Assembly (NCBI GenBank): GCA_049966915.1
Contig: JBMFTS010000001.1
Span: 1 to 48,627 of the forward strand
From: JAGDXZ01 sp049966915
GTDB taxonomy: Archaea; Micrarchaeota; Micrarchaeia; Micrarchaeales; CABMGC01
Reading direction: 5' to 3'
DNA length: 48,627 nucleotides
In this document: positions 32,006-39,422 of the stretch, piece by piece
Numbering within the stretch: the first letter of the stretch is position 1
How the letters are laid out: each line of letters opens with the position of its first letter
Position numbers and translations under genes: made by a program
The notes under the pieces: model-generated
Database searches by the model: none
Seen by the model: only the letters and a program-made list of their open reading frames with translations
What the model was told of the DNA's origin: nothing

Positions 32006-33781
32006 ATGCTCTTTGACGAAGTTGCAAAATACTACGAAAAGCTCGAGGCGACATCATCAAGGCTCGCAATGGTAAATACGCTTGCCGAGATGCTAGGCAA
32101 AGCTCGCAAAGACGAGATAAAGCAGCTTGTTTACATGACGCAGGGCACGCTCGCCCCGCCCTTCGAGGGCGTAGAGATAGGCATAGCAGAAAAGCTGGCC
32201 GAAGAGGCGCTTGCTATTGCAACAGGCAGTTCCAAGGAAGAGATAGCGGCAAGCTTCAGGAAAACTGGCGATCTGGGCATAACGGCGGAGCAACTGGTGC
32301 AGAACACAAAGCTCAAGCGCATGAACAGGAACAAGTTCGAAGTAAACGATGTATTTGAAACAATGAAGAAAATTGCAGGCACAAGCGGCGAAGGCAGCAA
32401 GGAAATGAAAATAAAGGCGCTCGCAAACATGCTTGCTGGCGCCAGCCCCTCGGAAGCAAAGTACATAGTAAGGTTTGCGCTTGGCGAATTGCGCCTTGGC
32501 GTAGGCGACGCCACCATTCTGGAAGCGCTGTCAAAGGTGTCAACCGGCGGCAGGGAGTTCAAGGAAAAGCTTGAAAACGCGTACAACATATGCAGCGACC
32601 TTGGCATGATAAGCGACATTCTTGTCAACAGCGGCCCGCAGGCGATAGATAACTTCAAAGTCTCGCTGTTCAGGCCCATAAGGCCGGCTCTCGCTGAGCG
32701 CCTGCCCACTTCGGAAGAGATACTGGAGCGCATGGGCGGCAAGTGCGCCGTAGAGAGCAAGTACGACGGACTGAGGGCGCAAGTTCATGTGAACAAGAAA
32801 ACCAAGCGCGTCGAAATATTTTCCAGAAGGCTAGAACGCCTCACCGATATGTTTCCTGAAATAGTGGAAGCGGCACTCAAGGAAACGAAGGGCAGCGAGC
32901 TCATTTTTGAAGGCGAAGCCATATCATACGACGATACCACCGGGCAGTTCAGACCTTTTCAGGAAACAATCCAGAGGAAGCGCAAGCACGAGGTAAAGGA
33001 GATGAGCGAGGAGATGCCTTTGCACCTCTTTGCTTTCGACCTCATGTACTGCGACGGAGAGGACTACTTGGACAAGCCGTACGCGGAGAGGCGAAAGAAA
33101 CTTGAAGAAGTAATAGAAGGCAAGGGCACCATAAGGCTATCGGATCGCATCATAGCCACTTCGGCAAAAGAAATAGACCAGTACTTCGAGGACGTAGTGT
33201 CAAATGGACTGGAAGGCATAGTCGCCAAGGACCTTAACGCCAGATACATAGCAGGTGCAAGAAAATTCAGCTGGATAAAGATGAAAAGAAGCTACAAGGG
33301 CGAACTCAGCGACACGGTAGACCTTGTTATTGTCGGCTATTACACGGGCAAAGGCTCGCGCACCGAATTCGGACTCGGCGGCCTTCTGGGCGCAGTATAC
33401 AATGACAAAGAGGACGTTTTCGAAACAATAACAAAAATAGGCACTGGATTCACCGAGCAGATGATGCAAGACTTCAAGAAAATTCTTGACAAGATAAAGA
33501 CTCAGAAAAAACCGGCCAGGGTAAAGGCCATTGTGGAGCCGGATTTCTGGGTAGAGCCCAAGTATGTCATAACTGTAAAGGCTGACGAGATAACGAAGTC
33601 GCCCATGCACACCGCAGGAAGGCACCTCGAGAACGACATAGAGATAGGCTACGCGCTAAGGTTTCCAAGAATAGTCGGCGGAGGCATAAGGCAGGACAAA
33701 AGCGCAGAGGAGGCCACTACGACAAAGGAGATAATAGAGATGTTCAAGCAGCAGAGGAAGACAAAACTGTCAGAATCGTAA
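32006..33781 (+). CDS. lig: ATP-dependent DNA ligase
   Basis: Archaeal replicative DNA ligase of 591 residues. An N-terminal DNA-binding domain of about 215 residues (ASPSEAKYIVRFALGELRLGVGDATIL is typical; positions near 149-175) is followed by the nucleotidyltransferase domain with the AMP-accepting lysine K252 in ESKYDGLRAQ, and FEGEAISYD, FAFDLMYCDG, EGIVAKDL and FSWIKMKR. The OB domain has WVEPKYVITVKADEIT. It seals nicks at Okazaki fragments and in repair. ATG start, no strong ribosome site. Confidence 0.95.
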   Translation: MLFDEVAKYYEKLEATSSRLAMVNTLAEMLGKARKDEIKQLVYMTQGTLAPPFEGVEIGIAEKLAEEALAIATGSSKEEIAASFRKTGDLGITAEQLVQNTKLKRMNRNKFEVNDVFETMKKIAGTSGEGSKEMKIKALANMLAGASPSEAKYIVRFALGELRLGVGDATILEALSKVSTGGREFKEKLENAYNICSDLGMISDILVNSGPQAIDNFKVSLFRPIRPALAERLPTSEEILERMGGKCAVESKYDGLRAQVHVNKKTKRVEIFSRRLERLTDMFPEIVEAALKETKGSELIFEGEAISYDDTTGQFRPFQETIQRKRKHEVKEMSEEMPLHLFAFDLMYCDGEDYLDKPYAERRKKLEEVIEGKGTIRLSDRIIATSAKEIDQYFEDVVSNGLEGIVAKDLNARYIAGARKFSWIKMKRSYKGELSDTVDLVIVGYYTGKGSRTEFGLGGLLGAVYNDKEDVFETITKIGTGFTEQMMQDFKKILDKIKTQKKPARVKAIVEPDFWVEPKYVITVKADEITKSPMHTAGRHLENDIEIGYALRFPRIVGGGIRQDKSAEEATTTKEIIEMFKQQRKTKLSES

Positions 33782-33869
33782 GCGCATTTTTCAGATTTGC
33801 AACATAAAAATCAATGAAAGTTAAGTAAATAATTTTTATGCAGGTATATTGGCATATACTTTGCATGCG

Positions 33870-33886
33870 TTTTTTGCGTCAAAAAA
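33870..33886 (+). terminator. T/A hairpin downstream of ligase gene
   Basis: TTTTTTG-CGT-CAAAAAA is a perfect inverted repeat in the 180-base gap between the ligase and ftsZ1 genes. It may help terminate the ligase transcript. The gap also contains several TATA-like strings; the best for ftsZ1 is at 33921-33931. Confidence 0.35.
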
Positions 33887-33920
33887 GCTAACGTAAACTA
33901 TATGAAGAATAGACAAAAGG

Positions 33921-33931
33921 TATTTAAATTT
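33921..33931 (+). promoter_or_regulatory. TATA box of ftsZ operon
   Basis: TATTTAAATTT lies about 47 bases before ATG 33973. A transcript start near 33952 would leave a leader of about 20 bases that includes GGTGA (33963-33967), a good ribosome site. Confidence 0.5.
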
Positions 33932-33972
33932 AATTTCTGTATGACACATAGGTTTGGCGACCGGTGAGAAAA

Positions 33973-35019
33973 ATGGCAGACTTCTCCAATCCACTATTAG
34001 AGGCAGGAGCACAGCCTAATAGCAATGTGCCCATGATAAAAATCGTTACAGTAGGTGTAGGAGGCGGCGGGAACAACACGATAAACAGGCTGCTCAAGGT
34101 AGGTGTAAAAGGCACCGAGCTTGTTGCAGTAAATACCGATGTTCAACATTTCAAAATCATAGACGACCGCATAAAGAAAATCCTCATAGGCAAGAGCATA
34201 ACAAGGGGCTTGGGCGCCGGGGGCGACCCCATGGTTGGCGCAAAGGCCGCTGAAACAGACAGGCAGCAGCTTGAGGAAGTGCTTGCTGGCGCGCAGCTCG
34301 TATTCTTGTGCGCGGGCATGGGCGGAGGCACAGGCACAGGTGCCACGCCGGTAATAGCGCAGATAGCCAAGGAGCAGGGAGCGATAGTAGTGGCAATGGT
34401 CACATATCCGTTCGACTTGGAGCGTGTAAGAAAAGTTAAGGCCGAAGATGGCATACAGCAGCTCAGGAAGTACGCCGACAGCGTCATAATACTCGACAAC
34501 AACAGGCTCGTAAAGCTTGTTCCCAACCTGCCAATGAACGAGGCGTTCGCCGTAGCAGACGACGTTCTTGCCAAAGCAATAGGCGGGCTTGTCTGGACAA
34601 TAACGCAGCCTAGCCTGATCAACATAGACTTCGCCGATGTTCGCGCCATAATGGGCAGCGGAGACGTGGGCTTCATAGCAGTGGGCACAGGCAAGGGCAA
34701 CGACAAGGTCGTCGCGGCAGCCGAATCGGTGATAAAGAACAAGCTGCTTGACGTTGATTACGAAAACGCTAAGGGCGCATTGATACACATAACCGGTGCG
34801 TCAGACCTCACCCTTGGCGACGCAATAAAGGCAGGAGAGCTTATAACGGAGCGCATGGACCCTAAGGCCAACGTCAAGTGGGGCGCAAGGATCGTGCCGG
34901 GCTACGAAGGCCAGATAGAAATAGTTGCGATAGTGACAGGAGTGAAGGGCGAAAGCATAGTGGGCAAGCTTCAGGACAAGGAAAAGCCGGAGCCCACGAT
35001 GGGCCTAGATTCGCTATAG
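33973..35019 (+). CDS. ftsZ1: Cell division GTPase FtsZ, first paralog
   Basis: Tubulin-like GTPase that forms the division ring, 348 residues. The N-terminal nucleotide loop is VGVGGGGNN, the tubulin signature is GMGGGTGTGATPV (about residues 115-127), and the T7 synergy loop is NIDFADVRAIM, so GTP hydrolysis should be intact. It has a short C-terminal tail with EKPEPTMGLDSL. ATG 33973 follows GGTGA; GTG 33964 is in frame inside that site. It is followed nine bases later by a second paralog. Confidence 0.95.
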   Translation: MADFSNPLLEAGAQPNSNVPMIKIVTVGVGGGGNNTINRLLKVGVKGTELVAVNTDVQHFKIIDDRIKKILIGKSITRGLGAGGDPMVGAKAAETDRQQLEEVLAGAQLVFLCAGMGGGTGTGATPVIAQIAKEQGAIVVAMVTYPFDLERVRKVKAEDGIQQLRKYADSVIILDNNRLVKLVPNLPMNEAFAVADDVLAKAIGGLVWTITQPSLINIDFADVRAIMGSGDVGFIAVGTGKGNDKVVAAAESVIKNKLLDVDYENAKGALIHITGASDLTLGDAIKAGELITERMDPKANVKWGARIVPGYEGQIEIVAIVTGVKGESIVGKLQDKEKPEPTMGLDSL

Positions 35020-35028
35020 GTGGTGCAA

Positions 35029-36048
35029 ATGCCTGACGAGTTTGATTACGACTCATTCACGCCCAGAGTAGCGGTGGCTGGAGTGGGCGGACAGGGCAGC
35101 AACCTTGTAAACAGGCTGTATGTCAACGGCATAAAAAGCGCCGATACAATAGCCATAAATACCGACATAGCGCACCTCAACATGATAAAAGCCAACAAGA
35201 AGGTGCTCATAGGCAAGGAAATAACAAACGGCCTTGGCGCCGGGGGCTTTCCGGAAGTTGCAGCAAAATGCGCCGACATAAGCAGGGAAGACATAGAAAA
35301 GGCCCTTGAAGGCTACAACCTTGTCTTTGTTGCTGCCGGCATGGGCGGAGGCACAGGCACTGGCGCTGCGCCGACAGTTGCAAGAATCGCAAGAGAATTG
35401 GGAGCTACAGTAATAGGCACGGTAACATACCCGTTCGCGCTTGAACGCAGCAGGAAGGTGAAGGCTGAATGGGGCATACAGCAGCTTAGCAAAGAAGCCG
35501 ACGCGGTGATAGTAATAGAAAACGACAGACTGCTGTCGTACGTGCCGAACCTGCCAATGGAGAAGGCATTCGAGATCGTTGACAACATAACCGGCAACGC
35601 GGTAAAGGGAATAGCGGACACAATCATGCTGCCCAGCTTGATAAACCTCGACTTCGCTGATCTAAAGACCGTTGTAAAAGACACAGGCACAGCCGTGATA
35701 AGCATCGGCACCGGGCAGGGCAGCGACAGGGTGGAGCAGGCAATAAGGTCAACGCGAACGCACCCGCTGCTTAGCGTAGAGTACGAAGGGGCAAAGGGAG
35801 CCCTGGTGCATGTGTCAGGAGGAGCAAACCTCACCATAAGCGAAGCGACAAGAATCGGGGAAGGTGTTACTGAGGGACTTGCACCAGACGCCAACGTAAT
35901 ATTCGGCGCAAGGCTCGTACCGCAGCTTAACGACCAGATAACTGTAATGTCAATAGTAACGGGAGTCAAAGCAAAATTCGGAGAAGCAAGGAAGCACGAA
36001 GAAGCGGTAGAGTCGCTGAAGCTCCAGAACATCGACAGGATATTCTGA
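35029..36048 (+). CDS. ftsZ2: Cell division GTPase FtsZ, second paralog
   Basis: A second complete FtsZ, 339 residues: VAGVGGQGSN, GMGGGTGTGAAPT and T7 loop NLDFADLKTVV. It diverges from the first copy in the N-terminal tail (acidic, DEFDYDSF) and C-terminal tail (ESLKLQNIDRIF). Archaea with FtsZ often have FtsZ1 and FtsZ2 with different roles in ring assembly and constriction. ATG 35029 follows AGGTGGT, next to the first copy's stop. A pyrimidine-rich terminator follows. Confidence 0.95.
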   Translation: MPDEFDYDSFTPRVAVAGVGGQGSNLVNRLYVNGIKSADTIAINTDIAHLNMIKANKKVLIGKEITNGLGAGGFPEVAAKCADISREDIEKALEGYNLVFVAAGMGGGTGTGAAPTVARIARELGATVIGTVTYPFALERSRKVKAEWGIQQLSKEADAVIVIENDRLLSYVPNLPMEKAFEIVDNITGNAVKGIADTIMLPSLINLDFADLKTVVKDTGTAVISIGTGQGSDRVEQAIRSTRTHPLLSVEYEGAKGALVHVSGGANLTISEATRIGEGVTEGLAPDANVIFGARLVPQLNDQITVMSIVTGVKAKFGEARKHEEAVESLKLQNIDRIF

Positions 36049-36051
36049 CCT

Positions 36052-36086
36052 GTTTTATTTTTCTTTTTATTTTTCTTTTTCTTTTC
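36052..36086 (+). terminator. Pyrimidine-rich terminator after ftsZ2
   Basis: A T-run region with interspersed C and A starts four bases after the ftsZ2 stop, of the type used for archaeal 3' end formation. It closely resembles the tract at 26261-26319. Confidence 0.6.
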
Positions 36087-36136
36087 GGCTTTTGCTTTGC
36101 TTTCCCAGTTTCCGCTTTTGCAGTCAGCAGCGGCAG

Positions 36137-36388
36137 TTATTTGCTGCTTCTTGCAGGTTTTAGCGGAGTGCTATTGTTCCTGGCTGCTCTTTCCAGCGCT
36201 TTGCTAATTTCTTGCATGCCTGCATGTCCTGCCAGGATTTCGAAAGGCGAAATCCGATCCCGCTCTGCGAATCTCAAAGGCGTGCTCGGGCCCGCGATAA
36301 TCTGCCTCTTCTTTTCGTGGTTGGTGTTAGTGTTAGTGTTCGTGTTCGCGTTCGTGCCATCACCATACACATAAGTAACCAAAAGCAT
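36137..36388 (-). CDS. Possible small protein with Asn-Thr repeat (83 aa)
   Basis: A tentative minus-strand gene in a 414-base region otherwise without one. From ATG 36388 the reading gives an (Asn-Thr)n segment encoded by a hexanucleotide repeat, then a charged C-terminal half (RFAERDRISPFEIL, MQEISKALERAARNN) that reads like an amphipathic helix and uses codons like real genes here. No family is recognised and no clear ribosome site is seen. The opposite strand has a hydrophobic 77-codon frame at 36141-36374. Neither may be expressed. Confidence 0.3.
   Translation of the reverse strand: MLLVTYVYGDGTNANTNTNTNTNHEKKRQIIAGPSTPLRFAERDRISPFEILAGHAGMQEISKALERAARNNSTPLKPARSSK
36320..36355 (+). 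repeat. Degenerate hexanucleotide tandem repeat
   Basis: Six units of six bases in direct tandem: GTTGGT, GTTAGT, GTTAGT, GTTCGT, GTTCGC, GTTCGT. On the minus strand they encode Asn-Thr/Asn-Ala dipeptides. The substitutions keep the hexamer period, which suggests slippage followed by drift. Confidence 0.75.
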
Positions 36389-36425
36389 AAACGCTTTTCC
36401 GCAAGCAGCTTCGGCAAGTCCATGA

Positions 36426-36465
36426 AATATAAAAATAAAAAGCATAAGGCACATGATTAATCATG
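36426..36465 (+). promoter_or_regulatory. TATA box and start-codon palindrome of EamA-like gene
   Basis: AATATAAAAATA (about 36426-36437) is centred 31 bases before ATG 36463, giving a leaderless or nearly leaderless mRNA. CATGATTAATCATG (36452-36465) is a perfect 14-bp palindrome that ends with the start codon itself, where a repressor or an RNA hairpin could block expression. Confidence 0.45.
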
Positions 36466-37392
36466 CACAGCAAAGGTCTTGCATACTTCGTAGCCGTCTT
36501 GACCGCCTTGCTCTACAGCGCCTGGTATATAAGCATGAGCTTCCTTGCCAATACTTACACGGGCACCTACACTCCTATTTTTGTGCTATTGCTCATGTTT
36601 CTTGTTTTGCTTGTTCTCAGGCTGTTTCCAAGCCGCAACAGGCTCCACCTTTACTACGCCACAGACATAGCATATCCGGCTATTTCCGGATTGTTCTACG
36701 CGCTGGGCAACTACCTGTTTTACGTGGTGATTTTCAAGCACGGCGTGCAGTTCGCAAGCTCGTTCGGCTCTGCTGAAATAGTGTTCTTTGTATTGTTCTT
36801 GCTGCTTGCCGGCAAGCAGAAAACAAGAATGGGCTATTACCTATTAGGCTCGCTGCTTATCGCGACAGGCCTCATAACAGAATCGGCAGTTTTAGGAGGT
36901 GTGGCGATAAGCATAAACGCTTCCATGCTGGCGTATGGCTTTCTTATAGCCCTGACATACGGCATTGCCACTTATTTCTACTATCTTTCGACCAAGAAAA
37001 TAGAAAGCGTGTGGGGCACTATATTCTACGTGACCTTTTTTGAAGCAGCAACATACTTCCTGCTTTTTGTCTTCCTGTACAAAAGCATAGCAATACCGCG
37101 TCTTGACCTTTCCTTTGCCCTGCTTCTCGGCGTAGCCTCGGGCATTCTCTTCGTGGCGTTCCTTGCAGAAACCGTAATGATGAAGCTGCTGGAGCCGTTC
37201 GGCGAAGGCACGACCGCAACAGGCTACATACTCAGCGACTTGGAACTTTTGCCAGTCATGTTCTACGCCGTTTACTTGAATCCCTCAACATGGCTCTCTT
37301 TTGTCCCGGGCATGATCCTTATTACAGCTGGCATGGCCCTGCTAGACTGGCGGAAAGGAAGCAACGACGAGCAGCGCCTAACGGCCCCATGA
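36463..37392 (+). CDS. EamA/DMT-superfamily-like membrane transporter
   Basis: A 309-residue protein with about ten transmembrane helices in two similar halves, the layout of drug/metabolite transporters of the EamA type. The first half has LFYALGNYLFYVVIFKHG followed by SAEIVFFVLFLLL, and the second ends with ITAGMALLDWRK, both like EamA helices. The substrate is unknown. The gene ends 41 bases before the scaffold gap, and its last codons (LTAP and stop) lie in the sequence that is repeated after the gap. Confidence 0.7.
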   Translation: MHSKGLAYFVAVLTALLYSAWYISMSFLANTYTGTYTPIFVLLLMFLVLLVLRLFPSRNRLHLYYATDIAYPAISGLFYALGNYLFYVVIFKHGVQFASSFGSAEIVFFVLFLLLAGKQKTRMGYYLLGSLLIATGLITESAVLGGVAISINASMLAYGFLIALTYGIATYFYYLSTKKIESVWGTIFYVTFFEAATYFLLFVFLYKSIAIPRLDLSFALLLGVASGILFVAFLAETVMMKLLEPFGEGTTATGYILSDLELLPVMFYAVYLNPSTWLSFVPGMILITAGMALLDWRKGSNDEQRLTAP

Positions 37393-37588
37393 CTGCAGCG
37401 GCAACGCAGCAACAGAGGTATTTTTATTATTTCNNNNNNNNNNNNNNNNNNNNNNNNNNNNNNNNNNNNNNNNNNNNNNNNNNNNNNNNNNNNNNNNNNN
37501 NNNNNNNNNNNNNNNNNNNNNNNNNNNNNNNNNTAACGGCCCCATGACTGCAGCGGCAACGCAGCAACAGAGGTATTTTTATTATTTC
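37379..37588. other. Scaffold gap (100 N) flanked by identical 55-base ends
   Basis: Positions 37434-37533 are N. The 55 bases before (37379-37433) and the 55 bases after (37534-37588) are identical, starting TAACGGCCCC and ending TTATTATTTC. This is what two contigs sharing a 55-base overlap look like when joined by a default-size gap. Most likely no sequence is missing and the contigs overlap directly. Confidence 0.85.
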
Positions 37589-37613
37589 GAGGCAAAGTAG
37601 AACAAAGAAATCG

Positions 37614-38177
37614 ATGCAGCGTGCAGGTTTTATTGCGCTAGCCGCAATTACTGCGTTTTTGCTAGCGCTGGCGCTGCCGTTAGCCATCCTCAGGCAGGCT
37701 CAGAACAGCTCGATGCTGGAAAATGCCACCGGCATTACATTTCTCACAACATCGACCACTTCAACTACCGCCACTTCTTCCTCTACTTCAACAACAACCA
37801 TAGTCCAGTTAAAGACCATATTGCAGAAAGAAGCTAACGCGACTTGCATCGGAGCGAAAGACTACAATCAATGCATAGTAAATTTTTTCTGCAATCTGTC
37901 GATTCGCCAGAAAAATACTTCGATTTGCTTTGATATAAACAACGTGTTTGGAATCGTAAATATTCCTAAAAATCCCTACAACAACATGTCGCCAAGTGTG
38001 TACGGGCCCCTTTACGGCGGATTTCCAAACGGCACCAATTTGACCGACATAATCAAGGACATGTGTTTGATGACTTACTTTGTGCATTACAACATCAACA
38101 CGTATGACAATAGCACGCTCTGCAGCGAACTTATATTTCCGGCCGATAGGCAATATTGCCTGGAAAATTACGATTAG
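37614..38177 (+). CDS. Secreted or membrane-anchored, cysteine- and sequon-rich protein
   Basis: A 187-residue protein of no family I know. The N-terminus is a signal anchor (FIALAAITAFLLALALPLAIL, residues about 6-26). A Ser/Thr-only linker (about 45-62) follows, as used for O-glycosylated stalks. The remaining domain has seven cysteines, odd for full pairing. Nine N-x-S/T sequons (NSS, NAT twice, NLS, NTS, NMS, NGT, NLT, NST) lie outside the anchor. It is very likely a glycosylated cell-surface protein and a substrate for the AglB encoded in this window. A 190-codon frame on the other strand is judged a shadow. Confidence 0.65.
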   Translation: MQRAGFIALAAITAFLLALALPLAILRQAQNSSMLENATGITFLTTSTTSTTATSSSTSTTTIVQLKTILQKEANATCIGAKDYNQCIVNFFCNLSIRQKNTSICFDINNVFGIVNIPKNPYNNMSPSVYGPLYGGFPNGTNLTDIIKDMCLMTYFVHYNINTYDNSTLCSELIFPADRQYCLENYD

Positions 38178-38492
38178 CAAAGAGCACAAACCCGTGCCGC
38201 TTGCCAGTCGCAGCAAACATGCAAGCCGCCATGCAGAATGACAACGAAACCGCTGCCATTTGGCTCTGCCCGCAAATACGGTTGATATGATTGAGCAGAT
38301 ACAGAATGCATAGAAGTTTATGGCTGCAAAACCGAGAAAAGCATGAGCAGCACCTAATAGAATAGGCAACAAGAAGTGCATATTTTTTTATCTGGCATCA
38401 TTGATCAACCGAATATTATGACAGAGCCCGTCGTTTTGCCTAGCGAAAGCCTATTTAATTTTCCCTACTAAATTTTCTACATCGTGATTCTA
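38178..38492 (+). other. 315-base intergenic region with aIF5A promoter
   Basis: No gene is convincing. A TATA-like CTATTTAATT (38451-38460) lies 28 bases before a GTG at 38484 and 37 before ATG 38493 of aIF5A. The remainder has mixed composition and no repeat I can see. The minus strand has a hydrophobic frame ending in this area that continues antisense through the surface-protein gene. Confidence 0.5.
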
Positions 38493-38900
38493 ATGTCCGA
38501 CTACAACACCACCCATAAGTCAGTGAAGGAGCTGAGGGAGGGCAGCTACATCATCATAGACAACGAGCCGTGCAGAGTTGTGGAGATGGAAGTGTCCTCG
38601 CCGGGCAAGCATGGCGCGGCAAAGGTAAGACTTACAGGCATAGGCATATTCGACGGCCACAAAAGAACTCTTCTTGAGCCTGGCGACGCGGATGTGGACG
38701 TGCCGGAAGTAAAGAAGAAAAGAGCGCAAGTGGTGGCGATAAACGCCAACTCTGTGCAGCTTATGGATTTAGAAACATACGAAGTATATGAAACGAGCGC
38801 GCAAGACGAATCGGTGAAAAACAACCTAAAGCCCGGCCAGGAAGTGGAAGTGCTGGAGAGCATGGGCAAGCGCGCGATTACTAGGATACTTTCAGGTTAG
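38493..38900 (+). CDS. eif5A: Translation initiation factor 5A (aIF5A)
   Basis: Two-domain factor of 135 residues that helps ribosomes through stalling sequences, especially prolines. The loop VSSPGKHGAAKV contains K39, the lysine converted to hypusine or deoxyhypusine. A second OB-fold domain follows (from about 75). ATG 38493 is preceded by GTGAT. A GTG at 38484 is also in frame and better spaced from the TATA box for a leaderless start. It heads a run of translation genes. Confidence 0.96.
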   Translation: MSDYNTTHKSVKELREGSYIIIDNEPCRVVEMEVSSPGKHGAAKVRLTGIGIFDGHKRTLLEPGDADVDVPEVKKKRAQVVAINANSVQLMDLETYEVYETSAQDESVKNNLKPGQEVEVLESMGKRAITRILSG

Positions 38901-38908
38901 GTGATTTA

Positions 38909-39259
38909 ATGACAATTGACATAAGCGTAACAAGCGACAAGCCCAACAAGCTTCTGAAAAGGCGTGAGCTAGAATGCAGCGCGTCATACGACGGCAGCAC
39001 CGTATCCCGCGCGGAGCTCAAGAACGAGCTAGTGCACAAGCTGGCGCTGAATCCGGATCTTACGGTAATAGTAAGCATACGCCAGGAATATGGACTGAAA
39101 AGGAGCAAAGCTGTGGTGCACGTTTACGACACGAAGGAAGCCATGGGCATCGCCCAGAAGCATCTGCTCGAGCGCGGAGTAAAGAAGGAAAAGAAAGAGC
39201 CGGAAACCAAGGCCACGGCAACGGTCAGCAGCGGTAATGGCGATGCCGCAAGCAAATAG
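38909..39259 (+). CDS. rps24e: Ribosomal protein eS24
   Basis: Small-subunit protein found in archaea and eukaryotes. The opening ISVTSDKPNKLLKRRELECSA is shortened here to its key part DKPNKLLKRRE, followed by the family's VIVSIRQEYGLKRSKAVVHVYD. The tail after residue 95 is lysine/alanine-rich and low complexity. It is 116 residues, starting eight bases after aIF5A with AGGTGA as ribosome site. Confidence 0.93.
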   Translation: MTIDISVTSDKPNKLLKRRELECSASYDGSTVSRAELKNELVHKLALNPDLTVIVSIRQEYGLKRSKAVVHVYDTKEAMGIAQKHLLERGVKKEKKEPETKATATVSSGNGDAASK

Positions 39260-39267
39260 ATGAGAAA

Positions 39268-39420
39268 ATGGCCGAATCCAAGCAAAAGAGCGAAAAGGAA
39301 TTCAAGGCGTACAAGCCGGCGGCAAAGTTCTGCCCTAAGTGCGGCGCACGGATGGCGGAGCACGCGGACAGGTTCACATGCGGCAAATGCGGCTACACTG
39401 AATGGAAGGAGAAGAAGTGA
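39268..39420 (+). CDS. rps27ae: Ribosomal protein eS31 (S27Ae), 50 aa
   Basis: A short zinc-ribbon ribosomal protein. From ATG 39268 it reads MAESKQKSEKEFKAYKPAAK, then FCPKCGARMAEHADRFTC and GKCGYTEWKEKK, with four cysteines in two C-x2-C pairs that bind zinc. Length matches archaeal S27Ae, which lacks the ubiquitin fusion of eukaryotes. A longer frame from ATG 39260 in another phase is spurious. It sits eight bases after eS24 and ends just before the NAD kinase start. Confidence 0.95.
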   Translation: MAESKQKSEKEFKAYKPAAKFCPKCGARMAEHADRFTCGKCGYTEWKEKK

Positions 39421-39422
39421 GC

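Noticed and set aside
33997..34788. 263-codon minus-strand frame inside ftsZ1
   Set aside because: Antisense to a clear FtsZ gene, rich in Tyr/Cys/His, with no family likeness.
35313..36032. 239-codon minus-strand frame inside ftsZ2
   Set aside because: Shadow of the opposite strand of FtsZ2; Ser/Thr/Pro-rich composition without motifs.
37379..37588. 55-bp direct repeat as a mobile-element target duplication or att site
   Set aside because: The repeats abut the N block exactly and match the pattern of overlapping contig ends; no element lies between them.
37272..37687. Frames running through the N block
   Set aside because: They translate unknown bases and cross a scaffold gap that is probably an artefact.
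37809..38381. 190-codon minus-strand frame with a hydrophobic start, antisense to the sequon-rich protein
   Set aside because: The plus-strand gene has a signal anchor, Ser/Thr stalk and sequon pattern unlikely by chance. The minus frame has no motif, though its first 65 codons lie in free DNA and could be reconsidered.
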